This document shows positions 12,064-23,339 of a DNA stretch of 64,000 nucleotides, piece by piece. The number at the start of each line of letters is the position of its first letter. The first letter of the stretch is position 1. The position numbers and the translations under genes are program-made. Origin of the DNA: Glutinoglossum americanum (taxonomy: Eukaryota > Ascomycota > Geoglossomycetes > Geoglossales > Geoglossaceae); contig JAGHQL010000068.1 of assembly GCA_020080175.1 (NCBI GenBank), positions 58,280-122,279 of the forward strand, written 5' to 3'. Under the pieces are notes generated by a model, which was given only the letters and a program-made list of their open reading frames with translations, did not search any database and was not told the origin of the DNA.

Positions 12064-12684
12064 GGCAAGTCTGACCTAGGCGGCGTTGGAGACCACCTCA
12101 TCCCGCGGATGAAGCTACGAACATAACGACTGAGGAAGATAAAGCTGCAGGCTTTATGGTCGCGAGTTAAATATAGTGGGATGGTTTTTGTTAACATCTA
12201 GAAATGTATGTACGTATCACCAGGGGATGTAGTCTGCTTCTACATGTTAGAAATGACCCAGCCCCCTTTGAATAGGGTTAACCGTGGACATACATATCTT
12301 GGGGTTGTGTTGTTAGTCGTGTACTAGCTTGGTTGCCGGGGTTTCCTATGTTTTTGCCCCGCTATGGCGAGCCACCATACCATTAACACCCCTCACCGCA
12401 CATCTAACACTCTTTTTCATCTCGCATCCCATGTGCTTCATTTAGGCGACCCACTAGCGAAACATTGGAATTGATTCGCCAGGACTAATTACTCCGTATC
12501 CTGTTTTCTGCAATCGAGTACCTCTCTGCGCGTCGGGTGGTCAAAGATGGACTCTCGGGGATTACGAAAAAGAAGCGATGACCTGTTGATGCTGATGAAT
12601 GGTGTGTATGGTGCGGTGGAAAAAGTGAGAGTCTAGAAATGATTTGATTTGTGTGATAAGAAACAAGCTGAGAAGGCTACCTAG
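12064..12684. other. Intergenic region
   Basis: No convincing gene. A minus-strand frame (11886-12197) overlaps the intron and second exon of the preceding gene and is rejected. Nothing repeated or structured stands out. Confidence 0.4.
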
Positions 12685-12979
12685 GTGAAAGATCTGCTGG
12701 AGGGTGGGGCCGCACAAGCCGAGCAAACAATGCAAGCCGGAGGACCCGAGCAAACAGAACAACCAATGCAGGCAACTGATGCAACACGGAGGGTTCCATA
12801 CGATGAGAGGGCAATTGAAGAAGATAACTTAGGGTTGCCAATTCAGCTGGCCTCTGTCAGTCTGGAAGAAGCCGGTAAAACTAGGGAGACAACACTGTGT
12901 TTAGGTATAACGAAGATAAACAAAAACGCCCCAATAATCGCCGTTATGTTGATACTGATAGTACAACGCCTCTATAGCG

Positions 12980-13220
12980 ATCGGAAGGGGAAGCTCGGCA
13001 ATTGGGGAAGGAAGCATAGTCATCAGATGGGGAAGCCCAGTGATTAGGGACGGGAGACCGGCCATAAGGAGGGGAAGACCAACAGCTAGGAGGGGAAGCC
13101 AAGTGACTAGGAGGGGAAGCTCAGCTGTTAGCAAGGGAAGCCCAGAGACTAGGTGGGGAAGCCTAGCAGTTAGCAAAGAAGCCCTAGAGGTTATGGGGGA
13201 AAGTTCAACTATCAAGAGAG
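12980..13220. repeat. 21-bp minisatellite (about 11 units)
   Basis: Imperfect tandem units of 21 bp with core GGGGAAGCCCAG followed by a variable AGT/GCTAGGA tail. Because 21 is a multiple of 3, several frames stay open. The plus strand gives an Arg/Gly/Ser heptad (RRGSQVT type) and the minus strand an LPLL heptad. It lies within or just before the 5' part of the gene at 13040-14028. Confidence 0.8.
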
Positions 13221-14028
13221 AAAATCTGCCGATCAAGAGGGAAAGCCCCGAAGTTCAGGCGGGAATTTCCGTAGTCATTCCTAACCTCCGGCGGACAAGG
13301 AGGCGGCTTGGTCTGGGCCAGCTCAGTTCTCGGCCAGTCATTAAAGAAACCGAGAGGGCTAAATTGGAGGTCATAGAAATAAGCAGTGACGAGGAGACCG
13401 ACGACGACGTGAATGCGGGGAATGCAGAAGGGGACTCTTGTGGGGTAAGGGATAGCAAGAAAATTTTAGAGGGGGTGGGTGAAGCACCCATGGGTGTGCA
13501 AGGGCTTTCAAACATGGAAAACAGTGAAGCCGGTCTGGGACAGCAGAGCGATGAGGAGGTTGTCCACCTTGGCTTCATGGGGCTCAAATCGCGCCATCCG
13601 GATAAAGAAATGTGAGTTCTTGCTGTGAGGACTGGAAATAAATAATCGCTGATAAGATAACAAGAGCTCAAGCATATGCTAAACATAAAGCACACCGAAC
13701 GACGCTGACTCAAGGGGGGCGCCTCAAAGACGACTGGGATATAGGCATCCCGCGGAAGATTCCAGAAACCCCGTGTTGGACGAAGCCTCTGCCAGTTCAA
13801 CCGCAGCCCCAATCACCTAGCAAGAAAGGGTCCTCTCCTTACAATGGACTTCTGGACGCATATAAAGCCAAACGCACGGCCAAAGAGAGCTCTACAGGTA
13901 ATATAGTCAGGCCTTTAGGTGGTGCAGTACCTGACAGACTCCAGACTTCTTCTAGGTCTCAAAATCCGGTTTCGCAGCAAATGGTGCCCCTGAGTTTGAA
14001 CCGTGTTTTTTTTGCAAGGCGGTATTGA
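13040..14028 (+). CDS. Hypothetical low-complexity protein with SUMO-interaction-like motif
   Basis: Best supported model join(13040..13611,13665..14028), 311 aa. The intron is 53 nt (GTGAGT donor, acceptor CAAG) and keeps the frame into AQAYAKHKAHRTT and LKDDWDIGIPRKIPETP. The N-terminus is encoded by the 21-bp minisatellite. The middle has LEVIEISSDEETDDD, a hydrophobic core followed by acidic/Ser residues as in SUMO-interacting motifs. The C-terminal half is Pro/Ser/Lys-rich. The frame is open upstream to 12962, and a separate open frame at 12685-12870 (MKDLLEGGAAQ...) could be an earlier exon, but I found no splice pair that keeps phase. No known domain is recognised. Real gene status is moderately likely; a nuclear location is only inferred. 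Confidence 0.5.
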
Positions 14029-15554
14029 CATTGAACGTTTCCACAGGTCGGTATCCCCAAGCCCAAGCCCTGCTTTTGTTCCTAGGGTGACTGTTAGCAC
14101 CTACTGTGAAATTCGTCGACGCTATTTTCTTTATGTGATAAATGGCTTCCTCGGTTCATTGGCTTTTCACCCCCCTATGGTTGAGGGTATTTTCAGGTTT
14201 GTGATGATGGGATTTGTAATCATTGCTGGTGCCCAGGTTCAACCAGGTCAAAGGCTCAGGGATTCTAGAGGACCTAGTGCTATACCTCCAGGCGGCGAAG
14301 CGTTTGAGGAGGTTCTGTAACCACCCGTATTGAATCGATAATCCCAACCCGATAAATCTTGTGACACGCAGTGGCTTGAACCTGATGGTATTTTCAACAG
14401 GAGACTTCCGGCTTACCCCATCCTCCTGCCTTTTGGGGGTACATGTAAAGAGGAGTCGGTTTCGTGGAGAGCTTCAAGAACAGAGACCGGAAAGGAATGG
14501 ACACCTTATCGGATGTATCTAGATATGGTAGTAGTCCTGAACGATATGGTACATCGACATGTGTCGGGAATTCCGACGCTTATGTAATTCCCGTTAAACC
14601 ATTCTCAGCGATTGCCTCAGATGCCCAGGCCCGAACAGCCTTTGTTCGCTTACATAATGGCGGCTGTAGAGGGTTAACGTAGTCTGCGGGCAAGTGGCCC
14701 ACGCGGGCATGTGGCCCACCCTACCAAATCACCGAGAACAAATATTATGAACTACATAACAATAAACAATTGTATTTAGTATAGCTACTAGCTAGTTGCC
14801 TGTTGACTAGAACATGTACGTGCATTGTGTTCAGTTGATTTGCACATGCTGCACCTAGGTTTTGCACGCTGTGGTCGCTCAGCTACTGCTTCTACTACTG
14901 TCAGACCTTAGCGTAGGTCTGATTACAGAAACACCTTTCAGTACAGTTGAAGGGGCTCATGAAGAGTTATTAAGCTATGTTTTTCTTTAGTATCTATTAT
15001 TTTACAGTGTCTTGCAAAACCGCCTTCAGCGCGAAAAATATACTACGCCTCAATGAACAGGCCCCTCGCACTTGTCTAATCATATTCGGTCAAGCGCCCA
15101 ATAACCGCGTCAGAGCATTCGGTATGCTGTGGTGCCGGTGCCTGGAGGAGGCGCCGGTGCCTGGACAAGTCACCGCTGCCTAGGACGAGTCACGGTGACT
15201 CTTGGTGACTCACGAATACTCCAGAATGAATATATAAGATCTAGCTAATGATGTACCACGAAGTAGTTAGCCAGTCGTTATACCTGCAATTGAATCGTTC
15301 TTACCATCGTGCCCTTAACCTGATATCGTGATCCAACCCATCCTATATCCCATATAGACCACTGCCCGCAAGTGTACCGGCCACGCTATTACCAGTCACC
15401 TAAATGCTCTTCCCTCACTCTAGCTTGCAGCCATGTTGGGGGGCAAAATCCGCGAAGCCGCAACGGCGGGTCTCTAGGCCGCTGATGCCCGTGGCTGGCC
15501 AATGGCAGGCACAGTGCTGCTCGCGTCCCGCCCAGCCGCTGCGACCGCTGCGGA
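14029..15554. other. Intergenic region upstream of the NLR gene
   Basis: About 1.5 kb without a supported gene. A short frame at 14003-14320 could be an alternative 3' exon of the preceding gene but lacks clear splice support. Short direct repeats occur near 15130-15210 (GCCGGTGCCTGGA twice, then GTGACTC repeats). A GC-rich minus-strand frame at 15389-15598 looks like chance. Confidence 0.4.
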
Positions 15555-18500
15555 ATGAGGGCTAGCAATGTCTTTGCCAGCGCTTCTGGCCAAGCCAACT
15601 CGCCCTACCTTACTTTCTACAACCTACGGGTTTATCGCCCTCACTGCATGCTAATGATTCGAATGCTGTGCCGACTTCGACGCGATGAATATACCGTAGG
15701 ATGGATATGCGCACTCCCAGTCGAGCTGGCAGCGGCGCAGGAGATGCTCGACGAAGAGCACGACGACCTCGATCGCGATGAAAACGACGAGAATTTATAC
15801 TCCTTGGGGTCAATTGGAGGACACAACGTCGTGATTGTATGCCTGCCGGCTGGCCGGATAGGCAACAATCCTGCGGCGGCCGTCGCGACACAGATGAGGG
15901 CGACCTTCAAAGGGATCCGGTTCGGTCTGATGGTCGGTATTGGAGGTGGAGTTCCAAGCGCAGAGGTGGACGTCCGACTCGGGGATGTAGTGGTCAGCCA
16001 GCCGGATCGGATCTCCGGCGGCGTAGTACAGTATGACCTTGGGAAGGCCACTCCGAGCGGCTTTGATAGGACGGGCTCACTCAACTCGCCGCCCCGGATC
16101 TTGCTTGGTGCAGTTGCAAAAGTGCGGGCGAACGAGCTTCGAGGCGTAAACAGGTTCTCCGAATACTTCTCCCAGCTCAGCCGTATGCCCAAGTTTCAGC
16201 GCGACAATGTGGGACCTGACGTTCTGTTCGAGGCAGCGTACGATCATGAAGGAGGCCAAACATGCAGATTGTGTAAGAGAGAGAGGGGAGTGGACCGGCA
16301 GCGGCGTGAAAGCGAGGAAGTGGTGGTTCACTATGGGACGATTGCGTCGGGGAATCAAGTGATGAGGGATGGTAGGACGCGAGATAGGGTGAGCAGGGAG
16401 CTCGGCGGCGTCCTCTGCTTCGAGATGGAAGCAGCGGGTCTAATGAACAGCTTCCCCTGCCTCGTCATCCGCGGCATCTGCGACTACGCCGACTCGCACA
16501 AGAACAAGACATGGCAGGCATTCGCGGCAGCCGCGGCAGCAGCGTATGCAAAGGAGGTACTATTGGTTATCCCAACCGCCGAAATAGAGAAGTCACGTAT
16601 AGCAGATGAGATTATTAAGGAAAAAGATAGTCAGTGCAGTTGATATAACTATTATTGAAAAGCCCAACACTGACTAGCAATTCAGCTCTAGACAGTATAC
16701 TTAATCGCTTGCCGTACGCTGAAAATGCGCCTTTCAATTCGTATGCCAGACAACACGAACCCACTTGCCTCCCGGATACTCGTGTTGATGTTCTTCGCGA
16801 GATACATGAATGGGCTGATGGACAAGATGAGAGGTGCATCTTCTGGCTAAATGGATTGGCCGGCACGGGAAAGTCGACGATTGCTCACACTGTTGCCCGC
16901 ACGTATTCTGAGCATAGTCGTCTCGGAGCCAGCTTCTTCTTCTCAAGAGGCGGTGGAGATATTAGCCACGCTGGCAAGTTCTTCACAACCGTTGCTGTGC
17001 AGCTTGCAAGAAACGTACCCACACTCTCCCGGCACATTTGCGAGGCTATTACGGAGCATAGCAACATTGCGAGCCAGTCTCTCCGCGACCAGTGGCACCA
17101 GCTCGTTCTCCGTCCGCTTTCGAAGCTAGATGGCAGCAGCAGCCAATCTTTGTACGTTCTTGTCGTTGATGCGCTTGATGAGTGCGATGATGAGAACAAT
17201 ATCCAGATCATTCTTCAACTCTTGGCTGAGGCTCGATCGTTGGAGAAGGTCCAGTTACGAGTCTTTATGACCAGCAGACCTGAGATTCCAATTCGATGCG
17301 GGTTCCGTCACATACCAGATACGGAACACCAGGACTTTGTGCTTCACAGTATATCACCATCGATTGTAAACCGTGACATCCGGATTTTCCTGGAATACGA
17401 TCTAAGACTCATTGGGCAGGAACGCTCTCTAGGCCCTGGCTGGCCGGGTGAAGACACTATTAGGCGTTTGGTCCAGCTTGCAAGCGGATTGTTCATTTGG
17501 GCCGCAACTACCTGTCGATTTATCCGTGAAGGGAGACGATTTGCAGTCAAAAGACTCGATACGATTTTAAATGTCAGTGGCAGCGACGTCATAGCACCGG
17601 AGAAGCAGCTTAACCAGATCTATATTACTGTCCTTAAGCATTCCGTCTCCGCAGAATACACGGACGAAGAGAAAGAAGAGTCATATTGTATGCTAAAACA
17701 GATCCTTGGAAGTATAGCTGTTTTTTTCTCGCCGCTTTCTGCATACTCTTTGAGTAAGCTGCTCTCTGTCTCGAAGGAGGATATCAATCAGACACTAGAG
17801 GATCTGCACTCTGTCCTGGATATTTCGAAGGACCAGACCCGGCCGCTTCGTCTTCACCATCCTTCATTTCGAGACTTTCTCCTTAATAGCGATAGGTGCA
17901 ATGATCCAAACTTCTGGGTGGACGAGAAGCAAGTACATCAGGCGTTGGCCGACAGCTGTATACGGCTTATGTCAACTTCTCTGAAGCAAGACATCTGTAG
18001 CCTGAACACTCCCTGTGTGCTTATAACTGATATCGAGAGCAGTCGAGTTGAGCGCAGTCTTCCTCCTGAGGTTCAGTATGCATGTCTCTACTGGATTCAG
18101 CATCTCCAGAAGAGCAGCGCGCAGCTTGGCGACAACGATCAAGTACATCAGTTCTTGCAGAAGCATCTCCTTCACTGGTTTGAGGCCCTTGGATGGATGC
18201 GGAAGGTTTCTGAAGGGATCCATGCGATCACTTCCTTAGAGTCTATTACGACGGTAAGCAAACCCCAGCGCGATACTAATATTGAGCTAATATTTGGTTT
18301 TAGGCATATAACTGTCCGCGAGTAGTTGAATTTGTCCATGACGCCAAGCGATTTGTCCTCTACAACCGGCCAGCGATTGAGCAAGCTCCCCTTCAGACAT
18401 ACTGCAGCGCGCTCGTATTTGCGCCGCAGATGAGCATAGTAAGAAAGCAGTTTAAAGACTGCATACCTCAATGGATACGAAGATTACCAAAGGTCGAGAA

Positions 18501-21345
18501 CAATTGGAATGCATTGCTGCAGACGCTCGAGGGCCATTCGAGTTATGTCAATGCCGTGGCCTTCTCGCCGGACGGCAAGCTGCTGGCGTCGGCATCAGAC
18601 GACAGCACCGTCAAGCTGTGGGACGCCGGCTCAGGAACGGTTCTGCAGACGCTCGAGGGTCATTCGGGTTCTGTCTATGCTGTGGCCTTCTCGCCAGACA
18701 GCAAGCTGCTAGTGTCAGCATCAGGCGACAGGACTGTCAAGCTGTGGGATGCCGGCTCAGGAGTGGTTCTGCGGACACTCAAGGGTCATTCGGATTCTGT
18801 CAGCACTGTGGCCTTCTCGCTGGACGGCAAGCTGCTGGTATCGGCATCAGGCGACAGGACTGTCAAGCTGTGGGACGCCAGCTCAGGAGCAGTTTTGCAG
18901 ACACTCGAGGGTCATTCGGACTATATTAGGGCTGTGGCCTTTTCGCCAGACAGCAAACTGCTGGCGTCAGCATCAGATGATAGCATCATCAAGCTATGGG
19001 ATGCTGGTTCAGGAGTGGTTCTGCAGACGCTCGAGGGCCATTCGAGTTCTATCAGCGCTGTAGTCTTCTCGCTGGATGGCAAGCTGCTGGTGTCAGCATG
19101 TGGCGACAGCACTGTCAAGCTGTGGGATGCCAGCTCAGGAGCGGTTCTGCAGACGCTCGAGGGCCATTCGAATTACGTCAGTGCTGTGGCCTTCTCGCCA
19201 AACGGCAAGCTGCTAGCGTCGGCATCAGACGATAGTACTGTCAGATTATGGGATGCCGACTCGGGAGCGGTTCTACAGACGCTCGAGAGCCATCCAAATT
19301 ACGTCAATGATGTGGCCTTCTCGCCGGATAGCAAGCTATTAGCGTCGGCATGTAGCGACAGTACCGTCAAGCTGTGGGACGCTGGCTCAGGAGTAGTCCT
19401 GCAGACGCTCGAGGGCCATCCAGGTTCTATCAACACTGTAGCCTTCTCACCAGACAGCAAGATGCTGGCGTCGGCATCAAATGACAGGACTGTCAAGCTT
19501 TGGGATGCCGGCTCAGGAGCGGTTCTACAGACACTTGGGGGCCATTCGGATTACATCAGTGTCGTGGCCTTTTCGCCAGACGGCAAGCTGCTGGTGTCGG
19601 CATCAGGCGACAGAACTGTCAAGCTGTGGGACGCTAGCTTAGGAGCGGTCCTGCAGACGCTCAAGGGTCATTCGGATTCTGTCAGTGCCGTAGCCTTCTC
19701 GCTGGACAGCAAGCTGCTAGCGTCGGCATCCTATGATAGCACCGTCAAGCTGTGGGACGCGGGCTCGGGAGCGGTTCTGCAGACACTCGAGGGCCATTCA
19801 GGTTACGTCAGTGGTGTGGCCTTCTCGCCAGACGGCAAGCTACTGGCGTCGGCATCTCATGACAGCACTGTTAAGCTGTGGGACGCTGGCTCAGGAGCAG
19901 TTCTGCAGACGCTTGAGGGTTCGGATTACGTCAGTGCTGTGGCCTTCTCGCCAAACGGCAAGCTGCTAGCGTCGGCATCTTATGACGGCACTGTCAAGTT
20001 GTGGGACGCCGGCACAGGAACAGTTCTGCAGATGCTTGAGGGCCATTCGGGTGATATCAGTGCTGTAGCCTTCTCGCCGGACGGCAAGCTGCTGGTATCG
20101 GCATCAGGCGACAGCACTATCAAGCTGTGGGATGCCAGCTCAGGAGCGATTCTGCAGACGCTCGAGGGCCATTCGAGTTATGTCAATGCCGTGGCCTTCT
20201 CGCCGGACGGCAAGCTGCTGGCGTCGGCATCAGGCGACAGCACTATCAAGCTATGGGACGCTGGCTCAGGAACAGTTCTGCAGACACTCGAGCGCCATTT
20301 AAGTTCTATCAGTGTTATAGCCTTCTCGCCAGATGGAAAGTTGCTAGCGTCGGCATCTCATAGGACTGTCAAGCTGTGGGACGCCGGCTCAGGAGCGGTT
20401 CTGCAGATGCTCGAGGGCCATTCAGGTTACGTCGGTGTCGTGGCCTTTTCGCCAGATGGCAAGCTGCTAGCGTCAGGATCAGATGGTGGGACTGTCAAGC
20501 TATGGGATGCTGGTTCAGGAGCGGTTCTGCAGACGCTCGAGGCTTACTTCACTGTCATAGCCTTCTCGCCAGACAGCAAGCTGCTGGCGTCGGCATCTTA
20601 TGACAACACTGTCAAGCTGTGGGACACTAGCTCAGGAGTGGTTCTGCAGACGCTCGAGGATCATTCGGGTTCTGTCTATACTGTGTGGGGTCATTCGGGT
20701 TTCGTCGATGCTGTGGCCTTTTCGCCAAATGGCAAGCTGCTAGCGTCGGCATCAGATGACAGCACTGTCAAGCTGCGGGACGTCGGCTCGGGAGCGGTTC
20801 TGCAGACACTCAAGGGCCATTCGAGTTCTATTCACACTGTGGCCTTCTCTCCGGACGGCAAGCTGCTGGCGGGTGCAGGCGACAGCATCGTCAGGCTGTG
20901 GGACGCCGGCTCAGGAGTGGTTCTGCAGACGCTCGAGGGCCATTCGAGTTCTATCAGCGCCATGGCCTTCTCGCCGGACGGCAAGCTGTTGGCGTCGGCA
21001 TCTTATGACAGCAATGTCAAACTGTGGGATGCTAGCTCAGGAGCGGTTCTACAGACGCTCGAGGTTGACGCCATTATTCAGACCCTTTCGTTCTCTAATG
21101 ATGGGACTTTCTTACAAACAAATAGAGGATCCTTATATACCACATTTCGCTCCGATAGCGCAGCTGTTTCTCAACCGAATCTTCCGCGCTCTGTCTTTAT
21201 TAAGGAGCAATGGGTAAGCCGGGGTATGGAAAATACTCTTTGGCTTCCTTCCGAGCATCGGCCAAGCCACGTTGCTGTTCATGGGAGCATTATTGGTTTT
21301 GGTTATCCGTCTGGACGAGTGACATTTATGGAGTTTGCTTTCTAA
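15555..21345 (+). CDS. NOD-like receptor: phosphorylase-like (PNP_UDP)-NACHT-WD40
   Basis: Three exons. Approximate model join(15555..16633,16678..18253,18304..21345), 1898 aa; starts at 15648, 15654 or 15663 are also possible. Exon 1 encodes a nucleoside-phosphorylase-like domain: YTVGWICALPVELAAA near its start, GIGGGVP, and FEMEAAGLMN with GICDYADSHKNK near its end. Exon 2 encodes NACHT: Walker A GLAGTGKST (from 16853), ASFFFSRGGGD, Walker B VVDALDECDD (near 17165) and TSRPE. The second intron (18254-18303, GTAAGC, TTTTAG) is clear. The first is needed to change frame, but its 44-nt boundaries are weak. Exon 3 carries about 20 WD40 repeats of 42 aa. Fungal relatives such as Podospora HET-D/HET-E act in non-self recognition and regulated cell death. 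Here a WD40 sensor, a NACHT oligomerisation switch and an enzyme-like effector are inferred. No stop or frameshift interrupts the domains. Confidence 0.9.
18517..21065 (+). repeat. WD40-encoding tandem array, 126-bp unit, about 20 copies
   Basis: Each unit encodes about 42 residues built as GHS-xxx-VAFSPDGKLLASAS-x-D-x-TVKLWDA-x-SG-x-VLQTLE. I count 20 nearly complete units, one fragment (near 20670-20690, ending in VYTVWG) and a degenerate final unit. Variation is concentrated just after the GH pair and around the residues before TVKLWD. A few units have small in-frame losses (near 19915, 20355, 20545 and 20870). An 82-nt stretch is identical between units 1 (18517-18598) and 14 (20152-20233). 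Confidence 0.95.
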
Positions 21346-21519
21346 GTGTTCCCCTGACCTCCCTGCCTACCTCCATTATAGATGACGTTCTTTTATAGTC
21401 TGAGAGCAGCGACAGTAGCAATTCCTTGATGCTGGCCCAATTGTCGACTATTTCACCACAGTAGTAAACTGGATAAATTTGCATCCTAATGATGTTGTTA
21501 CTATTATTTTAGGCAATGG

Positions 21520-22655
21520 TGATCTAGTACAGGTCCCGAATCGCCTGTCGCATTTCTCCTTCTGTTAAAGGTTTGTTAGAAGTCATCATCTTGGCGAGAT
21601 GGCCCCGTTCAGGCATAACTAAAGCAAAATCTGGGTAAAGTCTGTTCTGTTGATATCTTTAACTGGCTCTTTCCCTCGCGTTATGACTTTCCAGTTCCTT
21701 CCGTTCCAGACCCAATCTGGTTTATATTGTTGAAGAGTTTTAGCCTTGAGGCTATGAAGATATTTACGGACTTTGGCTTTTGCCATGTCAATCTTACAAG
21801 GATCAGCATTCTCATCAGCTTCCAGCTGTTAGACTTTGTTCTTCAGTTTAAGAAGGTTTGAATCCTGTTCAAGAGAAGCCTTAATTTTGGCTGGAAGCTT
21901 GTTAGGAAAGTCTTTCTCATGAAATTTTCAAAGAGCTTGGAAATAATTGATGTAATTATGTTAAATTACTTTACCTAGAAAAGCTACCTGTCTATCAATA
22001 GAAGAATAGTTTGTCATATAGTTTTGGCCGAGAATACAAGGGTCACTTTGAGTTATATATTGAGAATGTTCAGTCTCAGTATATTTTTCTGAAAATGAGA
22101 TATTAGTAAAAAGAATATGTTTCGGGTTTTTAAAGCTTAAGAAACTCACTATTAATTATCTTGCCTAAGTAATGATATATTACATAAATGGAAGTACTAC
22201 ATAAGTATCTTGCATTCTTTAACAAAGATTAGTATATTTTCAGAAATGTGACTTTTGTCATTAGCTCTTTAGTAATACTGTCTTTCATAGTTACTTTCCA
22301 TGATATCGAAAGAGTTTCTAGATTCATTTTATTGAAAACTAACTTCATTTTTTTTTTAAGAGATTTCCTGTCACTATAAATCCTTTATCAAGTTGAAGCT
22401 AAATAGGGTTTTATTAGAAATAGTTATTGCTTCTAGTACTATGAATCTTTTAAAGTAATATAAGTAAAGTTCTAAGAATAATTTCGAATTAGTTTCTATA
22501 CTTACTTTTCATAAAGGCACAAGAAATGATCTAGATTTTTTTTAGTTTTTTTAACATACTTATTAGTATTTTTAATACTATCTTTCTCTTGATAAGCTTC
22601 TCTTTTATAACTATTAGCCTTAGCTCGAGCCAGTAATTCTTCTGCCATAGTCTCC
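21520..22655 (-). pseudogene. Degenerate DUF3435-like (FluG-domain / tyrosine recombinase) relic
   Basis: On the minus strand, scattered pieces of one protein survive in AT-rich DNA. The N-terminus near 22650 reads MAEELLARAKANSYKREAYQ then TNKYVKKTKKNLDHFLCLYE. Near 22080-21990 there is QSDPCILGQNYMTNYSSIDR. Near 21840-21720 there is DPCKIDMAKAKVRKYLHSLK with YKPDWVWNGRNWKVITRGKE. Near 21620-21530 there is FALVMPERGHLAKMM and NKPLTEGEMRQAIRDLY followed by a stop. I recognise these as motifs of fungal proteins annotated DUF3435/FluG domain, which include the tyrosine-recombinase captains of Starship elements. Many stops and AT bias show it is dead. The assignment rests on remembered motifs, and the catalytic Arg/Tyr residues could not be located. 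Confidence 0.5.
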
Positions 22656-23339
22656 TTTCTAGGTATAGAAGAGAGACTAAGGCAAAGCTAATAAAAGGAC
22701 AAATGAGACAATGCAAAGTGATGTTGAGAAATCAACACTTGAGGTTATTAAGAGAAGAGAAAAGTTACCCCATCTTATGGTAGAAGGTAGGTATTCTCTG
22801 CCACTCTCTCCCATTTTAGTTCTATCAGGTCTAAGCCAGTTGAGATCCGTTAAAGGCACCAACTTGAGAGTATTAAAAAAATAGGTGTTGGTGATCACCC
22901 AGCCCAAGTGCTACCTTACCTGGATCACCCAGCTCACCCGGCTAAAGCGGCATCACCTGAGTGAGCCATGGGTGTGTTGCCAAGGGTTATGGATGGATTT
23001 CGCCTTAGCACTTCCCTCAGCCCATCCCACAACTTTTTTTTTCTCTACACTTTTTTCTTATCATAGACAGACAAATCTCCACTCCATGTGTTCCTAGTAC
23101 TTTGTGCTTTTGTTCTTTCTTCTCCCCGGGGTTTGTGGAGAAAAACTCTAATAGTGCTACCCGATATAATCCGGGCTAAAGTTTCAGGCAGCCAACTTTA
23201 GATTATTCCAACGCGGACAGCGATCGCCCTTCTCGAGTAGGCTTACTGAATCGGAATCAACGCTTTATAGACGGCACGTTGTGGTCCCCTGGATTTCGAT
23301 CCCCACTCTGCCACCACTGGGCGCATCGTCGCTCAAAGA
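22656..23339. other. Intergenic region between recombinase relic and NEW1
   Basis: No gene supported. AT-rich decay fades by about 22800 into ordinary composition. Short dyads occur (TGTTGAGAAATCAACA near 22725; GGTGATCACC near 22890). The last 250 bp before the start at 23340 are pyrimidine-rich in part (TTTTTTTTTCTCTACAC near 23040) and presumably carry the NEW1 promoter. Confidence 0.4.

Noticed and set aside
12901-13236. Minus-strand LPLL heptad-repeat protein
   Set aside because: It is only the antisense reading of the 21-bp minisatellite; the plus strand continues into a spliced gene.
15389-15598. GC-rich minus-strand frame upstream of the NLR, possibly a transposon piece
   Set aside because: No domain, inverted repeats or target duplication could be found.
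18471-21217. Several 60-150-aa plus- and minus-strand frames inside the WD40 array
   Set aside because: Shadows of the repeats in other frames; the periodic 126-bp coding unit explains them.
22680-23060. Possible LTR between the DUF3435 relic and NEW1 (starts TGTTGGTGATC near 22885)
   Set aside because: No matching CA end with a flanking 5-bp direct repeat could be found.
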